Origin: Actimicrobium sp. CCC2.4
Lineage (GTDB): Bacteria > Pseudomonadota > Gammaproteobacteria > Burkholderiales > Burkholderiaceae_D
Direction: 5' to 3'
Length of the DNA stretch: 64,000 nt
Assembly: GCF_034347385.1 (NCBI RefSeq)
Contig: NZ_CP133777.1
Span: 1,116,001 to 1,180,000 of the forward strand
Within the stretch, counting starts at the first letter, position 1. Each line of letters begins with the position of its first letter. Position numbers and translations under genes: made by a program. The notes under the pieces were generated by a model. It did not search any database and was not told the origin of the DNA. It worked only from the letters and a program-made list of their open reading frames with translations. Below, one piece after another: positions 40,632-50,205 of the stretch.

Positions 40632-42590
40632 TCAGGAGATCGTGATTTTCACGCCATCGAAGGTCGTCAGTCCGCGTGAATCGATGACTTTCAAGACTGC
40701 TTCATAGGTGCCTGGCTTGGTATAGGTATGCGAGGTAGCAGCGCCTGCAACAACAGGGGTCGCATCACCGAAGTTCCACTGATACGTGGTGACCTTGCCG
40801 CCGGCAGTCGGTACCGTTGTGCTGGCATCGAACTTGATGGCAACCGGTCCTTTGCCGGTGACTGCCGAGGTCACGATGGCCGGTGTCGTGGCGGTTACGG
40901 TAGACAGGGTGCTGGTGCCGCTGATGTTGTACTCGCCAAGGTTGCCGTAGTTGGTGTAGCCGGTGATCAGCGGGTCGCCGCGTGCCGCCCCTTTGACGCT
41001 CAGGAAGTAGGTCCCCTGGGCTGGCAGCGTGGCAGTGATGGCTTTGGCCAGCGTGGTCGCGGTTGCGCTGCTGGTGGCCAGTACCTTGCCATTGACATCG
41101 AGCAGTTGCAGCGCGATGTCGAGCGTACCGCCCAGCATCGCACCGCTGACTTTCAGGTTAACCGGACCGGCACCGGCGACAAAGCTGAACATGTCGACAT
41201 CACCGGTGGTTTCGATGCGACCGAGGCCGCTCAGGTTGTTCAGGCCGTTGGCGCTTTTGGCGACCAGGGCATCGGCGAACGGAATGGTATTGCCATGGTC
41301 ATCGGCACGCGGGTTCAGGCCACGGGCACGCATGACGGCGTAGGCATCCTGCGTATTGTTGGCTCTGGCGTATTCACCTTTGGACCACTGCGGCAGGTTC
41401 TTGTAATAACCCACTCCCATGATCGGTGCCCAGCCGGTTTCGCCGCTGCCCTGACCGGTGTAGTAACCGGTCGACGGCAATTGACCTTGATGGCCCAGTC
41501 CCAGCGTGTGGCCGAGTTCATGCGAGACGCAATCGGCAATGTATTTTTCAGCGTTGGCCAGGTTATTCGGGAAGCAGAATGCCGGTGCCGCACCGGCAGC
41601 GAAGGTGCTGAACGAATTCAGGTAGGCATAACCGCCCATCGAGGCAGGTTGCGGCGTGATCAGGATGGTCGCGCCGATCTTGCCCGCCGGGACGGCCGGT
41701 GCCTCGGTGGTGATATCGACGTCAAACGCGGCATACGCTTCGGCTACGCGCAACACGACTTTTTGGATCAGCAGGCGTTCGGCATTGCTGAAGGTTGCCG
41801 GTGCCTTGTCGGTGTCAAAGGCGGGATAGTTGCCCTGGCCGGTGAAGTTCAGGTACAGCACGCGGGTTGAGTCCGGCTTGGTGTGCAGCTTGAAAGTCTG
41901 ATCGTACGGGAATGGGCTGGCACCGCCTGCGGTCGCCACCGAAGCAGTCACGACTGCCGTTGCCATCGTGCTGCCGTCGGCGGCACCGGGGAGGACGGTT
42001 TCTTCATCGATGTGCAGCACGCGGCCCTTGGTATCGACGTGGACGCTCTTGTCGGATAACAGCATCTGGCGAAATTCGGTGTTGCTCATGCCATACCATT
42101 TGGCAACCGCATCAAGGTTGCCGCCCAGTTGGGCAATCGCGTTTTGGCCTGATGTCATGGCATCGAGCTGGATACGGGAAAACGGTGCATTGGTGGTGGA
42201 TCCGGTAGCGCTGGCCGGGACGAAATCGCTGCGCAGTTCCATGCTTGCCATCATCGCTGGCGTCAGTGTGGACCCGGCGTGAGCGGCGGCGTCGTGACCG
42301 GCATCGGCGATGGTTGCGGCAACAGTCTCCGTGGCGGCGTTGGCGATACGGGTCTGTTGATGGCCGACGGTCACGAGTTCGGCCTGTGCCAGCAACATCG
42401 GATTGGCCGCCCATGGGTTGGCAGAGGGTGCCGTGCCGGTGGCTGTCGCAAGTGCCACAGGCGCTGCTTGTTGTTCCGGTGCGGGTTGGTCTGCGGCCGT
42501 CACGGCATAGATGCCGAGTCCGCCGAAGGCGAGGGTGATGGCGGCGATGATGGCTGTGGTAGCCGGTTTGCTGTTCAGTGGTGATGTCAT
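40632..42590 (-). CDS. Secreted zinc metalloprotease (metzincin) with PPC and PKD domains
   Basis: Probable exported protease. The 652-residue protein has an N-terminal hydrophobic signal (about residues 12-33). The catalytic zinc motif HELGHTLGLGH is at residues 357-367, followed by a Met-turn in GWAPIMGVGYY, as in metzincins. After it come a PPC-like beta domain (about 455-560, GDVDMFSFVAGAGPVNLKV) and a C-terminal PKD domain (about 568-652, YQWNFGDATPVVAG and HTYTKPGTYEAVLKV). Upstream lies a c-di-GMP-I riboswitch and a hairpin covering the ribosome binding site (AAGGGG, 7 nt before the ATG). I know no name for it; substrate unknown. PKD and PPC domains often bind surfaces or are trimmed during secretion (family knowledge). 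Confidence 0.88.
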   Translation of the reverse strand: MTSPLNSKPATTAIIAAITLAFGGLGIYAVTAADQPAPEQQAAPVALATATGTAPSANPWAANPMLLAQAELVTVGHQQTRIANAATETVAATIADAGHDAAAHAGSTLTPAMMASMELRSDFVPASATGSTTNAPFSRIQLDAMTSGQNAIAQLGGNLDAVAKWYGMSNTEFRQMLLSDKSVHVDTKGRVLHIDEETVLPGAADGSTMATAVVTASVATAGGASPFPYDQTFKLHTKPDSTRVLYLNFTGQGNYPAFDTDKAPATFSNAERLLIQKVVLRVAEAYAAFDVDITTEAPAVPAGKIGATILITPQPASMGGYAYLNSFSTFAAGAAPAFCFPNNLANAEKYIADCVSHELGHTLGLGHQGQLPSTGYYTGQGSGETGWAPIMGVGYYKNLPQWSKGEYARANNTQDAYAVMRARGLNPRADDHGNTIPFADALVAKSANGLNNLSGLGRIETTGDVDMFSFVAGAGPVNLKVSGAMLGGTLDIALQLLDVNGKVLATSSATATTLAKAITATLPAQGTYFLSVKGAARGDPLITGYTNYGNLGEYNISGTSTLSTVTATTPAIVTSAVTGKGPVAIKFDASTTVPTAGGKVTTYQWNFGDATPVVAGAATSHTYTKPGTYEAVLKVIDSRGLTTFDGVKITIS

Positions 42591-42598
42591 GGTAGTAC

Positions 42599-42630
42599 CC
42601 CTTTGTTATATCGATGAGTCGAACAAAGGG
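42599..42630 (-). promoter_or_regulatory. Ribosome-binding-site sequestering hairpin of the protease mRNA
   Basis: On the minus strand CCCTTTGTT (42630-42622) pairs perfectly with AACAAAGGG (42607-42599), a 9-bp stem with a 14-nt loop. The 3' arm contains the Shine-Dalgarno sequence of the protease gene, whose ATG begins at 42590. It is a likely expression platform for the riboswitch just upstream. Confidence 0.75.
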
Positions 42631-42674
42631 CTTACGCGGTCAACGAGACAGCCAACTCTTGCTGGAATAGTCTT

Positions 42675-42755
42675 GCTGGCAACCCCGCTACCGTGATCCG
42701 TGAAGACCGTAGGCCGGAGGCTTTGCGTCCTTATTTTTCAATAAGTTTGCCCTGC
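42675..42755 (-). ncRNA. Cyclic di-GMP-I riboswitch aptamer (GEMM-I)
   Basis: The minus strand reads AGGGCAAAC, a hairpin CTTATT-GAAA-AATAAG with a GNRA tetraloop, the invariant core GGACGCAAAGCCTCCGGCCT, a second stem (CTAC-GGTC with GATC-AC-GGTAG), and the closing GGTAGCGGGGTTGCC. Order, tetraloop and core match the Vc2 class of GEMM-I aptamers as I remember them; GGCAA and TTGCC form P1. It senses cyclic di-GMP. It lies 85 nt upstream of the protease start, between gloA and the protease. Confidence 0.93.
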
Positions 42756-42759
42756 AGCA

Positions 42760-42788
42760 ATAATCTATCTTGCTTGAAAGCAAGTCAA
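42760..42788 (-). promoter_or_regulatory. Sigma-70 promoter for riboswitch and protease
   Basis: TTGACT (42788-42783) and GATTAT (42765-42760) on the minus strand with an exact 17-nt spacer. RNA would start near 42753-42755, the first bases of the aptamer. It lies after the gloA stop, so the protease has its own transcript. Confidence 0.8.
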
Positions 42789-42877
42789 GTTAAATTTGGT
42801 GAATTTGTTGCGCTTGTGGATAAGTTTTCCGGCCCCGCCATCGGCCGGTGTTCGCGGCCTCCGGCGAGCGGGTGGTG

Positions 42878-43267
42878 TTATTCGCCGGCGCGCTGGATCA
42901 GTTCGATCTTGTAGCCATCCGGATCTTCGACAAACGCGATGATCGTGGTGCCGCCTTTGACCGGGCCGGCATCGCGGACTACCTTGCCACCGTTGGCGCG
43001 GATGTCGATGCAAGCCTGCGCAACGTCGCCCATGCCGATGGCGATATGACCGTACGCGGTGCCCATCTCGTAGCTGTCGACCTCGTAGTTCCACGTCAGT
43101 TCGAGTTCGGCATGGTCCGGATTGGTGCCGTAGCCGACGAAGGCCAGCGTGTATTTTTGCGATGGGTTATCGCTGGTGCGCAGCAGTTTCATGCCCAGCA
43201 CCTTGGTATAGAAATCGATAGAGCGTTGCAGGTGGCCGACGCGCAGCATGGTGTGTAGGAATCGCAT
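42878..43267 (-). CDS. gloA: Lactoylglutathione lyase (glyoxalase I)
   Basis: Converts the hemithioacetal of methylglyoxal and glutathione to S-lactoylglutathione. The 129-residue protein has the glyoxalase signature [20 protein letters not shown] with the first metal histidine, VTWNYEVD-like [23 protein letters not shown] with further ligands, and [15 protein letters not shown] near the end. It is the last gene of the leftward lnt-glyQS-gmhB-plsC-ygjP row. Confidence 0.95.
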   Translation of the reverse strand: MRFLHTMLRVGHLQRSIDFYTKVLGMKLLRTSDNPSQKYTLAFVGYGTNPDHAELELTWNYEVDSYEMGTAYGHIAIGMGDVAQACIDIRANGGKVVRDAGPVKGGTTIIAFVEDPDGYKIELIQRAGE

Positions 43268-43336
43268 GGTTATCTCCGGGAAAAGAGTGATGGTGCCGTG
43301 ACGTCGTCCGCAGCACGCTGCGGGCGACGGGAAAAA

Positions 43337-44155
43337 TCAGCACAGGGGCAAGGTTGCCGGTGCCTGCTGGCGCAGCATTTTGCGCGCCGATTCGAACTCC
43401 GGGAAGATCGATTGCACGGTGGCCCAGAATTGCGGGCCGTGGTTCATCTCGCGCAAATGCGCCAGTTCATGCGCGACCACGTAGTCGATCAGCGGTAGCG
43501 AAAAATGGATCAGCCGCCAGTTTAGCCGGATACGTCCATCCGCCGTGCAAGAGCCCCATTGGCGGGTCGCGGACGACAGCGTGTACGAGCGGTAGCTCGC
43601 GCCCAGCCGCGCCGCATACAGCGGCAAGCGTTCACCGAACAGGCGGCGTGCCTCGACTTGCAACCAGGCTTGCACGCGATCCTTAAGTTGCTGTTCTGTG
43701 CTGTCGGCCGGCAGGCAGATGATCAGTTCGGAGGTGACGTCGTCATGGCGGATCACCTTGTCTTGCAGCGCCCGCAAGCGCAGCGTCAGCGGGCTACCCA
43801 GATATGGCAGCGTCGCGCCATCGATCCACTGCATCGCGGCGGGTCGGGTGCGTGCGCTGCGCTCGCGCCGTTCGGCCAGCTTGGTCAGTATCCAGTGCTG
43901 CTTGTCGCGGATCGCATTGTCGATCTCGGTGACCGTGACCCAGCGCGGCGCGGCGACGCGCAAGCCATCGTCATCGATGATGAAGCCGATGCTGCGGCGG
44001 CTCGAGCGTCGCAACGTGAATTCGAGGATGTGATTGCCGACATGCAGGCGTCGTTTCGGCAGCGCCGCCGGCGCGCCGGTGCCCGGCGTCAGCTCTGCCG
44101 CAAACAGGTTCAGTTGCAGCTCAGGCAAAGCCGCTGAGGAAGGTTGATGGCTCAA
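43337..44155 (-). CDS. YgjP-like (M48/DUF45) zinc metallopeptidase
   Basis: Cytosolic-looking protein with the gluzincin motif HELAHLREMNH near residue 230 followed by GPQFW, the mark of the DUF45/YgjP (WLM-related) family. The 272-residue protein also has RQWGSCTADGRIRLNWRLIH ahead of the motif, typical of the family. The first 35 residues are variable. Its substrate is unknown. It sits 28 nt after plsC and 69 nt before gloA on the same strand, a setting common in Burkholderiales. Confidence 0.88.
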   Translation of the reverse strand: MSHQPSSAALPELQLNLFAAELTPGTGAPAALPKRRLHVGNHILEFTLRRSSRRSIGFIIDDDGLRVAAPRWVTVTEIDNAIRDKQHWILTKLAERRERSARTRPAAMQWIDGATLPYLGSPLTLRLRALQDKVIRHDDVTSELIICLPADSTEQQLKDRVQAWLQVEARRLFGERLPLYAARLGASYRSYTLSSATRQWGSCTADGRIRLNWRLIHFSLPLIDYVVAHELAHLREMNHGPQFWATVQSIFPEFESARKMLRQQAPATLPLC

Positions 44156-44183
44156 GTCCGGACGGATCGCTCGGTAATGGGGC

Positions 44184-44936
44184 TTATTTTTTTATGAATG
44201 GTGTGGCGTACATCGTTGGCGAGATGACGCGCATTTCGGATTCTATCCAGTTTTCGACAGCCAGCATCAGTTCGGTAGGCGTCTTGCCTTCCGGCGAAAT
44301 CGGCGCACCGATCGACACGGTGACCAGGCCGGGTTTTTTGATGAATGAATTTTTCGGCCAGCACTCGCCGGCGTTGACGGCGATCGGCACGACCACGGTG
44401 CCGGTTTCTATGGCCAGACGGGAGCCGCCGCCCTTGTATTTGCCCTGGCTACCGACTTCGGTACGGGTGCCTTCCGGGAACATGATGACCCACTGCCCAT
44501 CGGCCAGCCGCTGACGGCCTTGTACTACGACCTGGGCAAACGCATCGCGGCCGTTGCTGCGATCGATAGGGATCATGCGCAGCAGTGCCAGCGCCCAGCC
44601 GAAGAAAGGTACGTACAGCAGTTCTTTCTTGAGCACGAAGATGAGCGGACGCGGCATGTCGGCCAGCAAAAAAATGGTCTCCCAGGCCGACTGGTGCTTG
44701 CACAGCAGGATCACCGGCGCATCGGGCAGATTGGCGCGGCCGCGCACTTCGTAGCGGATGCCGCAGACCACTTTGGCCAGCCAGATGACAAACACATTCC
44801 AGCGTGACGTGATGAAGTAGCGCGCCGGATACGGCAGCGGCAAGGCCAGAAAGCAGATGCAGGCCCACGGCACCGTGACGACGACCTGCACGACAAGAAA
44901 GACCAGCGACCGCAACAGCAGGATGAAACGCGACAT
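44184..44936 (-). CDS. plsC: 1-acyl-sn-glycerol-3-phosphate acyltransferase
   Basis: Makes phosphatidic acid from lysophosphatidic acid at the inner membrane. The 250-residue protein has an N-terminal membrane helix (residues 5-35), the catalytic motif CKHQSAWETIF (H81, E86) and the substrate motif MFPEGTRTE (153-158). The start at 44936 fits the membrane helix; a longer open frame reaching 45308 overlaps gmhB in another frame and is not real coding. It lies 28 nt after gmhB. Confidence 0.94.
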   Translation of the reverse strand: MSRFILLLRSLVFLVVQVVVTVPWACICFLALPLPYPARYFITSRWNVFVIWLAKVVCGIRYEVRGRANLPDAPVILLCKHQSAWETIFLLADMPRPLIFVLKKELLYVPFFGWALALLRMIPIDRSNGRDAFAQVVVQGRQRLADGQWVIMFPEGTRTEVGSQGKYKGGGSRLAIETGTVVVPIAVNAGECWPKNSFIKKPGLVTVSIGAPISPEGKTPTELMLAVENWIESEMRVISPTMYATPFIKK

Positions 44937-44964
44937 CAGAACTCCGGAAAAAATAAATGTTGAA

Positions 44965-45525
44965 TCAGGTCGGCAGCAGCAAGTGGTCGACGGCGACCGC
45001 CAAATTGTCAAAGACGATGGTGCCTGGCGGCAGACCGCCCTTGGCTTCGGTATTGAAGCCCTTGCCGGTGCGCACCAGATACGGCACGCAGCCCACCAGG
45101 AACCCCGCTTGCAGGTCGCGTAGCGAGTCGCCGATGGTTGGCACGCCTTTGAGGTCGACACCGTAACGCAAGGCGATTTCGTGGAGCAAGCCCGGCTTGG
45201 GTTTGCGGCAATCGCAATTGTCGTCGGCAGCGTGCGGGCAAAAGAACACCGCGTCGATTTCTGCACCGACCAGCTGCGCGGCGGCATGCATCTTCTGGTG
45301 GATGGCATTGAGCGTGGGCATGGTGAACAGCCCGCGCGCCAGGCCCGACTGGTTGGTCGCCACGACCACGCGGTAATCAGCCTGGTTCAGGCGCGCGATC
45401 GCTTCCATCGAACCGGGCAGCGGGATCCATTCGGCGGGCGATTTGATGAAGGCGTCCGAATCCTGGTTGATCACGCCATCACGGTCGAGAATGATCAGTT
45501 TGACCGGCGGGGTGCGATCGCTCAT
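44965..45525 (-). CDS. gmhB: D-glycero-beta-D-manno-heptose 1,7-bisphosphate 7-phosphatase
   Basis: HAD-family phosphatase in ADP-heptose synthesis for the LPS inner core. The 186-residue protein starts with the nucleophile motif [13 protein letters not shown] (about residues 12-24), and has [13 protein letters not shown], the zinc-loop cysteine/histidine set [17 protein letters not shown] and [15 protein letters not shown]. It overlaps the end of glyS by 4 nt. Confidence 0.95.
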   Translation of the reverse strand: MSDRTPPVKLIILDRDGVINQDSDAFIKSPAEWIPLPGSMEAIARLNQADYRVVVATNQSGLARGLFTMPTLNAIHQKMHAAAQLVGAEIDAVFFCPHAADDNCDCRKPKPGLLHEIALRYGVDLKGVPTIGDSLRDLQAGFLVGCVPYLVRTGKGFNTEAKGGLPPGTIVFDNLAVAVDHLLLPT

Positions 45526-47618
45526 GTCGCCAGTTTCGAAATGTCGGCTACGCGGTTCATCATCGCGTGCAATTGCGACAGCAGCGCGATCCGGTTGGCG
45601 CGCAATTGGGCGTCCTCCTCCATCACCATCACATCCTTGAAGAAGGCATCGACGTTATGGCGCAGCTGCGCCAGTGAGAGCAGCGTGCCGCTGAAGTCAC
45701 CTTTGGCGAAGGCCGCATCGACATGCGGCTGCAGCAAGGTCATTGCGCCATACAGTGCTTCTTCGGCGACTTCGCGCAGCAGGCCGGTATGCACCGGTCC
45801 GGGCGTACCTTCGGTCTTTTTCAGGATGTTGGTGATGCGTTTGTTAGCGGCCGCCAGCGACTGGGCTTCGGGTAGCGCGGCGAACGCGTGCACGGTATCG
45901 AGGCGGTCGATGATGTTCTCGAGCACATCCGGTTGCTGGGCCACGACGGCTTCGATTTCATTGGGCGTGAAACCGCGCTCGCGCAACAGGCCGCGCAGGC
46001 GGTCGTACAGGAAGGCCGGCAATTCCGGGCCCGGCGCGGTGAATGCAGCGTTGTCAGCAAACAGCGCGGCGGTGTCCGCCAGCATGGCTGACAGCGACAG
46101 CGGCAAGCGCTTTTCGATCAGCATGCGCAGCACGCCCAGCGCATGACGGCGCAGCGCGAACGGGTCCTTGTCGCCGGTTGGCTGCAGGCCGATGCCCCAG
46201 ATGCCGACCAGGGTTTCGAGCTTGTCGGCCAGCGCGACGGCAGTGCCGGTGGCGCTGGCAGGCAGCGCATCGCCGGCAAAGCGCGGCTGGTAGTGCTCGG
46301 AAATGGCGAGTGCGACCCCGGCCGGTTCGCCGTCATGGTGCGCGTAATACGTGCCCATGATGCCTTGCAGCTCCGGGAATTCGCCGACCATGTCGGTCAT
46401 CAGGTCGGTCTTGGCCAGCAGCGCGGCGCGTTCGGCCAGCGCCACATCGGTGCCACTGGCCAGCGCGATCTTGCCGGCCAGCGCGGTGACGCGCGCGGTG
46501 CGTTGCGCCTGCGTGCCGAGCTTGTTGTGATAGACGATGCCGGCCAGTCCGGGCAGGCGGTCGGCCAGGGTTTTTTTCTTGTCCTGCTCGAAAAAGAATT
46601 TGGCATCCGACAGGCGCGGGCGGACTACGCGCTCGTTACCGCCGATGATGTGTTGCGGGTCATCGGTGGCGATGTTCGAGACGATCAAAAAGCGCGAGCG
46701 CAACTTGCCGTGGTCATCGGTGAGCGCGAAATATTTCTGGTTGGTCTGCATCGTCAGGATCAGACACTCCTGCGGCACGGCCAGGAATTCTTCCTCGAAA
46801 TGGCACGCGTAAACCACCGGCCATTCGACCAATGCCGATACTTCATCGAGCAGTGCTTCGGGCATCAGCACTTGGTCGGCACCGGCCGCAGCCAGCAACG
46901 CGGCGCGGATTTTTTCCTTGCGCGCAGCCGGGCTGGCGATGACCTTGCCTTGCAATTCGAGCATGCCGGCGTAGCTGTCAGCGTCGCTGATACGCAGTTC
47001 GCCTTCGGACAGAAAGCGATGACCCAGCGTGACGCGGCCGGCTTGCAGGCCCAGCAGCGAGACCGGCAGCAGTTCATCGCCGAACAGCGCGATGAGTTTG
47101 TGCACCGGGCGCACGAACTGCACGGTGCTACCGTCGGGACGCTGATAGCTCATCAGTTTAGGAATCGGTAACTTAGCGATGGCGTCGTCGAGCACGCTTT
47201 GCAAGCCATCGCGCAAGGACGCGCCCTCGGCGCTGTAATTGTAGAAAAAGCTGTCGGCCTTGCCATCGGCGGCACGTTCGAGATCGGCCAGCGTGGGCGT
47301 CGCACCGGGAATGGCGAGCGCCATCGCTGCCAGTTTTTTCAGCAGCGGTGCGCTCGGGTTGCCTTCGGCATCGAGTGCGACGGACACCGGCAGCACCTTG
47401 TCGCGCATCGTTTTGGTGGGCGAGATCGCGCGTACCTGCGTGATGGTGACGGCCAGCCGGCGTGGCGACGCGTACGTGGTGGCGACGGCGCCGTCATCGA
47501 GGAAGTCGCGTGCCTTCAGGCCGGCGAGCACGCCGCCTGCGAACGCCTCGCCCAGTTTGGCGAGGGCCTTGGGCGGCAATTCTTCGGTAAGCAATTCGAC
47601 CAGTAGCGTTTGATTCAT
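45522..47618 (-). CDS. glyS: Glycyl-tRNA synthetase beta subunit
   Basis: Beta chain of the alpha2-beta2 bacterial glycyl-tRNA synthetase; binds tRNA-Gly. The 698-residue protein begins [22 protein letters not shown] and has [19 protein letters not shown] and the HD-like central part typical of GlyS; the C-terminal part is the anticodon-binding domain. It follows glyQ by 67 nt and overlaps gmhB by 4 nt. I looked for a glycine riboswitch or T-box upstream of glyQ and saw none. Confidence 0.97.
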   Translation of the reverse strand: MNQTLLVELLTEELPPKALAKLGEAFAGGVLAGLKARDFLDDGAVATTYASPRRLAVTITQVRAISPTKTMRDKVLPVSVALDAEGNPSAPLLKKLAAMALAIPGATPTLADLERAADGKADSFFYNYSAEGASLRDGLQSVLDDAIAKLPIPKLMSYQRPDGSTVQFVRPVHKLIALFGDELLPVSLLGLQAGRVTLGHRFLSEGELRISDADSYAGMLELQGKVIASPAARKEKIRAALLAAAGADQVLMPEALLDEVSALVEWPVVYACHFEEEFLAVPQECLILTMQTNQKYFALTDDHGKLRSRFLIVSNIATDDPQHIIGGNERVVRPRLSDAKFFFEQDKKKTLADRLPGLAGIVYHNKLGTQAQRTARVTALAGKIALASGTDVALAERAALLAKTDLMTDMVGEFPELQGIMGTYYAHHDGEPAGVALAISEHYQPRFAGDALPASATGTAVALADKLETLVGIWGIGLQPTGDKDPFALRRHALGVLRMLIEKRLPLSLSAMLADTAALFADNAAFTAPGPELPAFLYDRLRGLLRERGFTPNEIEAVVAQQPDVLENIIDRLDTVHAFAALPEAQSLAAANKRITNILKKTEGTPGPVHTGLLREVAEEALYGAMTLLQPHVDAAFAKGDFSGTLLSLAQLRHNVDAFFKDVMVMEEDAQLRANRIALLSQLHAMMNRVADISKLAT

Positions 47619-47685
47619 GGTTGGGCAGTCATTTTCGAAGCGGCTGCCAGCGGGTGGCAGCGTAAATTATTTGGAAGGGCGGACT

Positions 47686-48606
47686 TCAGGCTGGCTGTCT
47701 GGCAGCGACCGGAACATCGCACATCGGAAAGCCCAGTTGTTCGCGCGATGCCAGGTACGCCTGCGCAACCCCGCGTGACAGCGTGCGGATGCGGCCCATG
47801 TAGGCGGCCCGTTCGGTCACCGAAATCGCGCCGCGCGCATCGAGCATGTTGAAGCTGTGCGCTGCTTTCAGGATCATTTCGTAGGCCGGCAAGGTCAGCG
47901 GGATATCCATCAGGCGCTTGGCTTCGGCTTCGAAATTGGTGAATTGCGAGAACAGGAAATCGGTGTTGGCATATTCAAAATTGTAGGTCGATTGCTCGAC
48001 TTCATTTTGATGGAACACATCGCCATAGGTCAGCTTGCGGGTGACGCCGTTGGTGACGGCTTCGGTCCAGACCAGGTCGTAGACGTTCTCGACACCTTGC
48101 AGATACATGGCCAGGCGCTCGATGCCGTAGGTGATTTCGCCCAGTACCGGCTTGCAATCGAGTCCGCCGACTTGCTGGAAATAGGTGAACTGGGTGACTT
48201 CCATGCCATTGAGCCAGACTTCCCAGCCCAGACCCCAGGCGCCCAGTGTCGGGTTTTCCCAGTCGTCTTCGACGAAGCGCACGTCATTTTTTTTCAGGTC
48301 CAGCCCGAGTGCCTCGAGCGAGCCGAGGTAGAGCTCCAGGATATTTTCCGGTGCGGGTTTCAACACAACCTGGTACTGGTAATAGTGCTGCATCCGGTTT
48401 GGATTGTCGCCGTAGCGTCCATCCTTGGGGCGGCGCGAAGGCTGGACATAGGCGGCGCGCCACGGCTCGGGACCGATCGCGCGCAGGAAGGTGGCGGTGT
48501 GCGAGGTGCCGGCGCCGACTTCCATGTCGTACGGTTGCAGCAAGGCGCAACCCTGGGCGGCCCAGTATTCTTGCAGTTTGAGGATGACTTGTTGGAATGT
48601 GAGCAT
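47686..48606 (-). CDS. glyQ: Glycyl-tRNA synthetase alpha subunit
   Basis: Catalytic chain of the tetrameric class II enzyme that charges tRNA-Gly. The 306-residue protein starts [20 protein letters not shown] and has [20 protein letters not shown] and [16 protein letters not shown], all near-invariant in GlyQ. It lies 123 nt downstream of lnt on the same strand and 67 nt before glyS. Confidence 0.97.
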   Translation of the reverse strand: MLTFQQVILKLQEYWAAQGCALLQPYDMEVGAGTSHTATFLRAIGPEPWRAAYVQPSRRPKDGRYGDNPNRMQHYYQYQVVLKPAPENILELYLGSLEALGLDLKKNDVRFVEDDWENPTLGAWGLGWEVWLNGMEVTQFTYFQQVGGLDCKPVLGEITYGIERLAMYLQGVENVYDLVWTEAVTNGVTRKLTYGDVFHQNEVEQSTYNFEYANTDFLFSQFTNFEAEAKRLMDIPLTLPAYEMILKAAHSFNMLDARGAISVTERAAYMGRIRTLSRGVAQAYLASREQLGFPMCDVPVAARQPA

Positions 48607-48729
48607 CTTGGTCCGGATTGCAGCGTGAGAAAGGATGGTCGCGCACGATACGGCAGGACCGGCGCAAAGACCTGGATTCTAGCACTGCCGGCAAGGCTGC
48701 GGCCCCGTAATGCGTTACTGCGACTGCCC

Positions 48730-50205
48730 TCAACGTCGCCAGCGTGCCGCCACCAGCATGCCGGCTGCGATGGCCAGTATCAGCCAGTTACCCAGCAATA
48801 TATACAGCGTCTTGCCGGTATAGCCCTGTACCGATGCCGTCAGCACGCCGGTGCTGATTGGCTTGAGTTCGCTGACCACGCGGCCGCGCTGGTCGATCAC
48901 GGCGGTCGCGCCGGTGTTGGTGGCGCGCAGCATGGGCCGGCCGGTTTCCAGCGAGCGCATCTGCGAAATCTGCAAGTGCTGCGGCAGCGCGATCGAGTTG
49001 CCGAACCAGGCGATATTCGAGACATTGAGCAGCAATGTGGCTTGCGCCGCATTGCCATTGAGCTGGGCTGCGATTTCTTCGCCGAACAGATCTTCGTAGC
49101 AGATGTTCGGCAAGACCCACTGGTCCTTCACCGCCAGCGGTGCCTGCTGCAGGCTGCCGCGGCTGAAGTCGCCCAGCGGCATTTGCATCAGGTCGATGAA
49201 CCAGCGGAATCCGAACGGAATGAATTCGCCGAACGGCACCAGATGGTGCTTGTCGTAGCGATACGCTTGCGAGCCGCCGATGCCGATGACGCTGTTGGTG
49301 TAACGCTGCGGCGAGTCGGCCACCGGCACGCCGACCAGCAACTGGCTGCCGCTGGCCTGCGCAAAGCTGCTCAGGCGCGGCAGATAGTCTTCCGGCAATT
49401 GGGCGAGCAATAGCGGCAGCGCGGTTTCGGGTGTGACGATCAGGTCGGCCGGGGCGGCGGTAATCATGTCGTGATACTGGATCAGCGTATCGGGCACGCG
49501 ATCGGGATTGAACTTCATCTCTTGCGGGACGTTGGCTTGCAGCAGTCGCACCGAGATCGGCTGGCCTTGCGGCGTGGTCCAGTTGACTTGCTGCAGCAAA
49601 GCGCCACCGATGAACAGCAGCGCCGGCAACCAGCCCAGCCGGCGTTGGCGCGGCAGCAGGACCAGCGCACCGGCGATGACGGCGGCGATCAGGCCGATGC
49701 CATACACGCCGACCAGCGGTGCGTAACCGGCCAGCGGGCCGGCGTTGTGCGCATAGCCGGAAGACAGCCACGGAAAACCGGTGAAGATCCACGCGCGGGT
49801 CCATTCGGCCAGCATGAACAGCGCCGGCACGAGCAGCAGCAGGAATACCGTTGGCGAACAGTGCCAGCGCGCCCGCAGCGCAGCGGCCGCGCCGGTCGCA
49901 GCAGCCATCAATCCGGCCAGGAAGAGCGCCAGTCCGGCCACTGCGATGACGGTGAGGACGGCCGGCAGGCCGCCGTAATCATGCAGGCTGATGTAGAGCC
50001 AGCAAGTGCCGAATAGCAGCCAGCCGAAACCATACATCCACCCGAGCAAAGCGCTATCGCGCACCCGTTCGCTGCGCAGCAAGAGCCAGCACAGCACGCA
50101 CAGCGAGAGGATTTGCAGCGGCCACAGTCCGTACGGCGCGAAGGCCAGGACGTTGGCGGCGCCGGCAGCAAAGGCGAGCGCCGGGCCCGTCTTATTCGAC
50201 AGCAT
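48730..50205 (-). CDS. lnt: Apolipoprotein N-acyltransferase
   Basis: Adds the third acyl chain to bacterial lipoproteins in the inner membrane. With the start at 50205 (MLSNKTGPALAFAAGAANVL) the protein has 491 residues, several N-terminal membrane helices and a periplasmic nitrilase-like domain with the catalytic glutamate in IVTPETALP and cysteine in PNICYEDLFGEEI. The start overlaps the corC end by 14 nt; the longer open frame upstream lies within corC. corC-lnt is a conserved pair. Confidence 0.95.
   Translation of the reverse strand: MLSNKTGPALAFAAGAANVLAFAPYGLWPLQILSLCVLCWLLLRSERVRDSALLGWMYGFGWLLFGTCWLYISLHDYGGLPAVLTVIAVAGLALFLAGLMAAATGAAAALRARWHCSPTVFLLLLVPALFMLAEWTRAWIFTGFPWLSSGYAHNAGPLAGYAPLVGVYGIGLIAAVIAGALVLLPRQRRLGWLPALLFIGGALLQQVNWTTPQGQPISVRLLQANVPQEMKFNPDRVPDTLIQYHDMITAAPADLIVTPETALPLLLAQLPEDYLPRLSSFAQASGSQLLVGVPVADSPQRYTNSVIGIGGSQAYRYDKHHLVPFGEFIPFGFRWFIDLMQMPLGDFSRGSLQQAPLAVKDQWVLPNICYEDLFGEEIAAQLNGNAAQATLLLNVSNIAWFGNSIALPQHLQISQMRSLETGRPMLRATNTGATAVIDQRGRVVSELKPISTGVLTASVQGYTGKTLYILLGNWLILAIAAGMLVAARWRR

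Noticed and set aside
44937-45308. N-terminal extension of PlsC
   Set aside because: It overlaps gmhB in another frame; the PlsC membrane helix begins at the 44936 start.
48607-48729. Glycine riboswitch or T-box before glyQS
   Set aside because: The 123-bp gap lacks the conserved cores of either; glyQ probably reads from upstream promoters.
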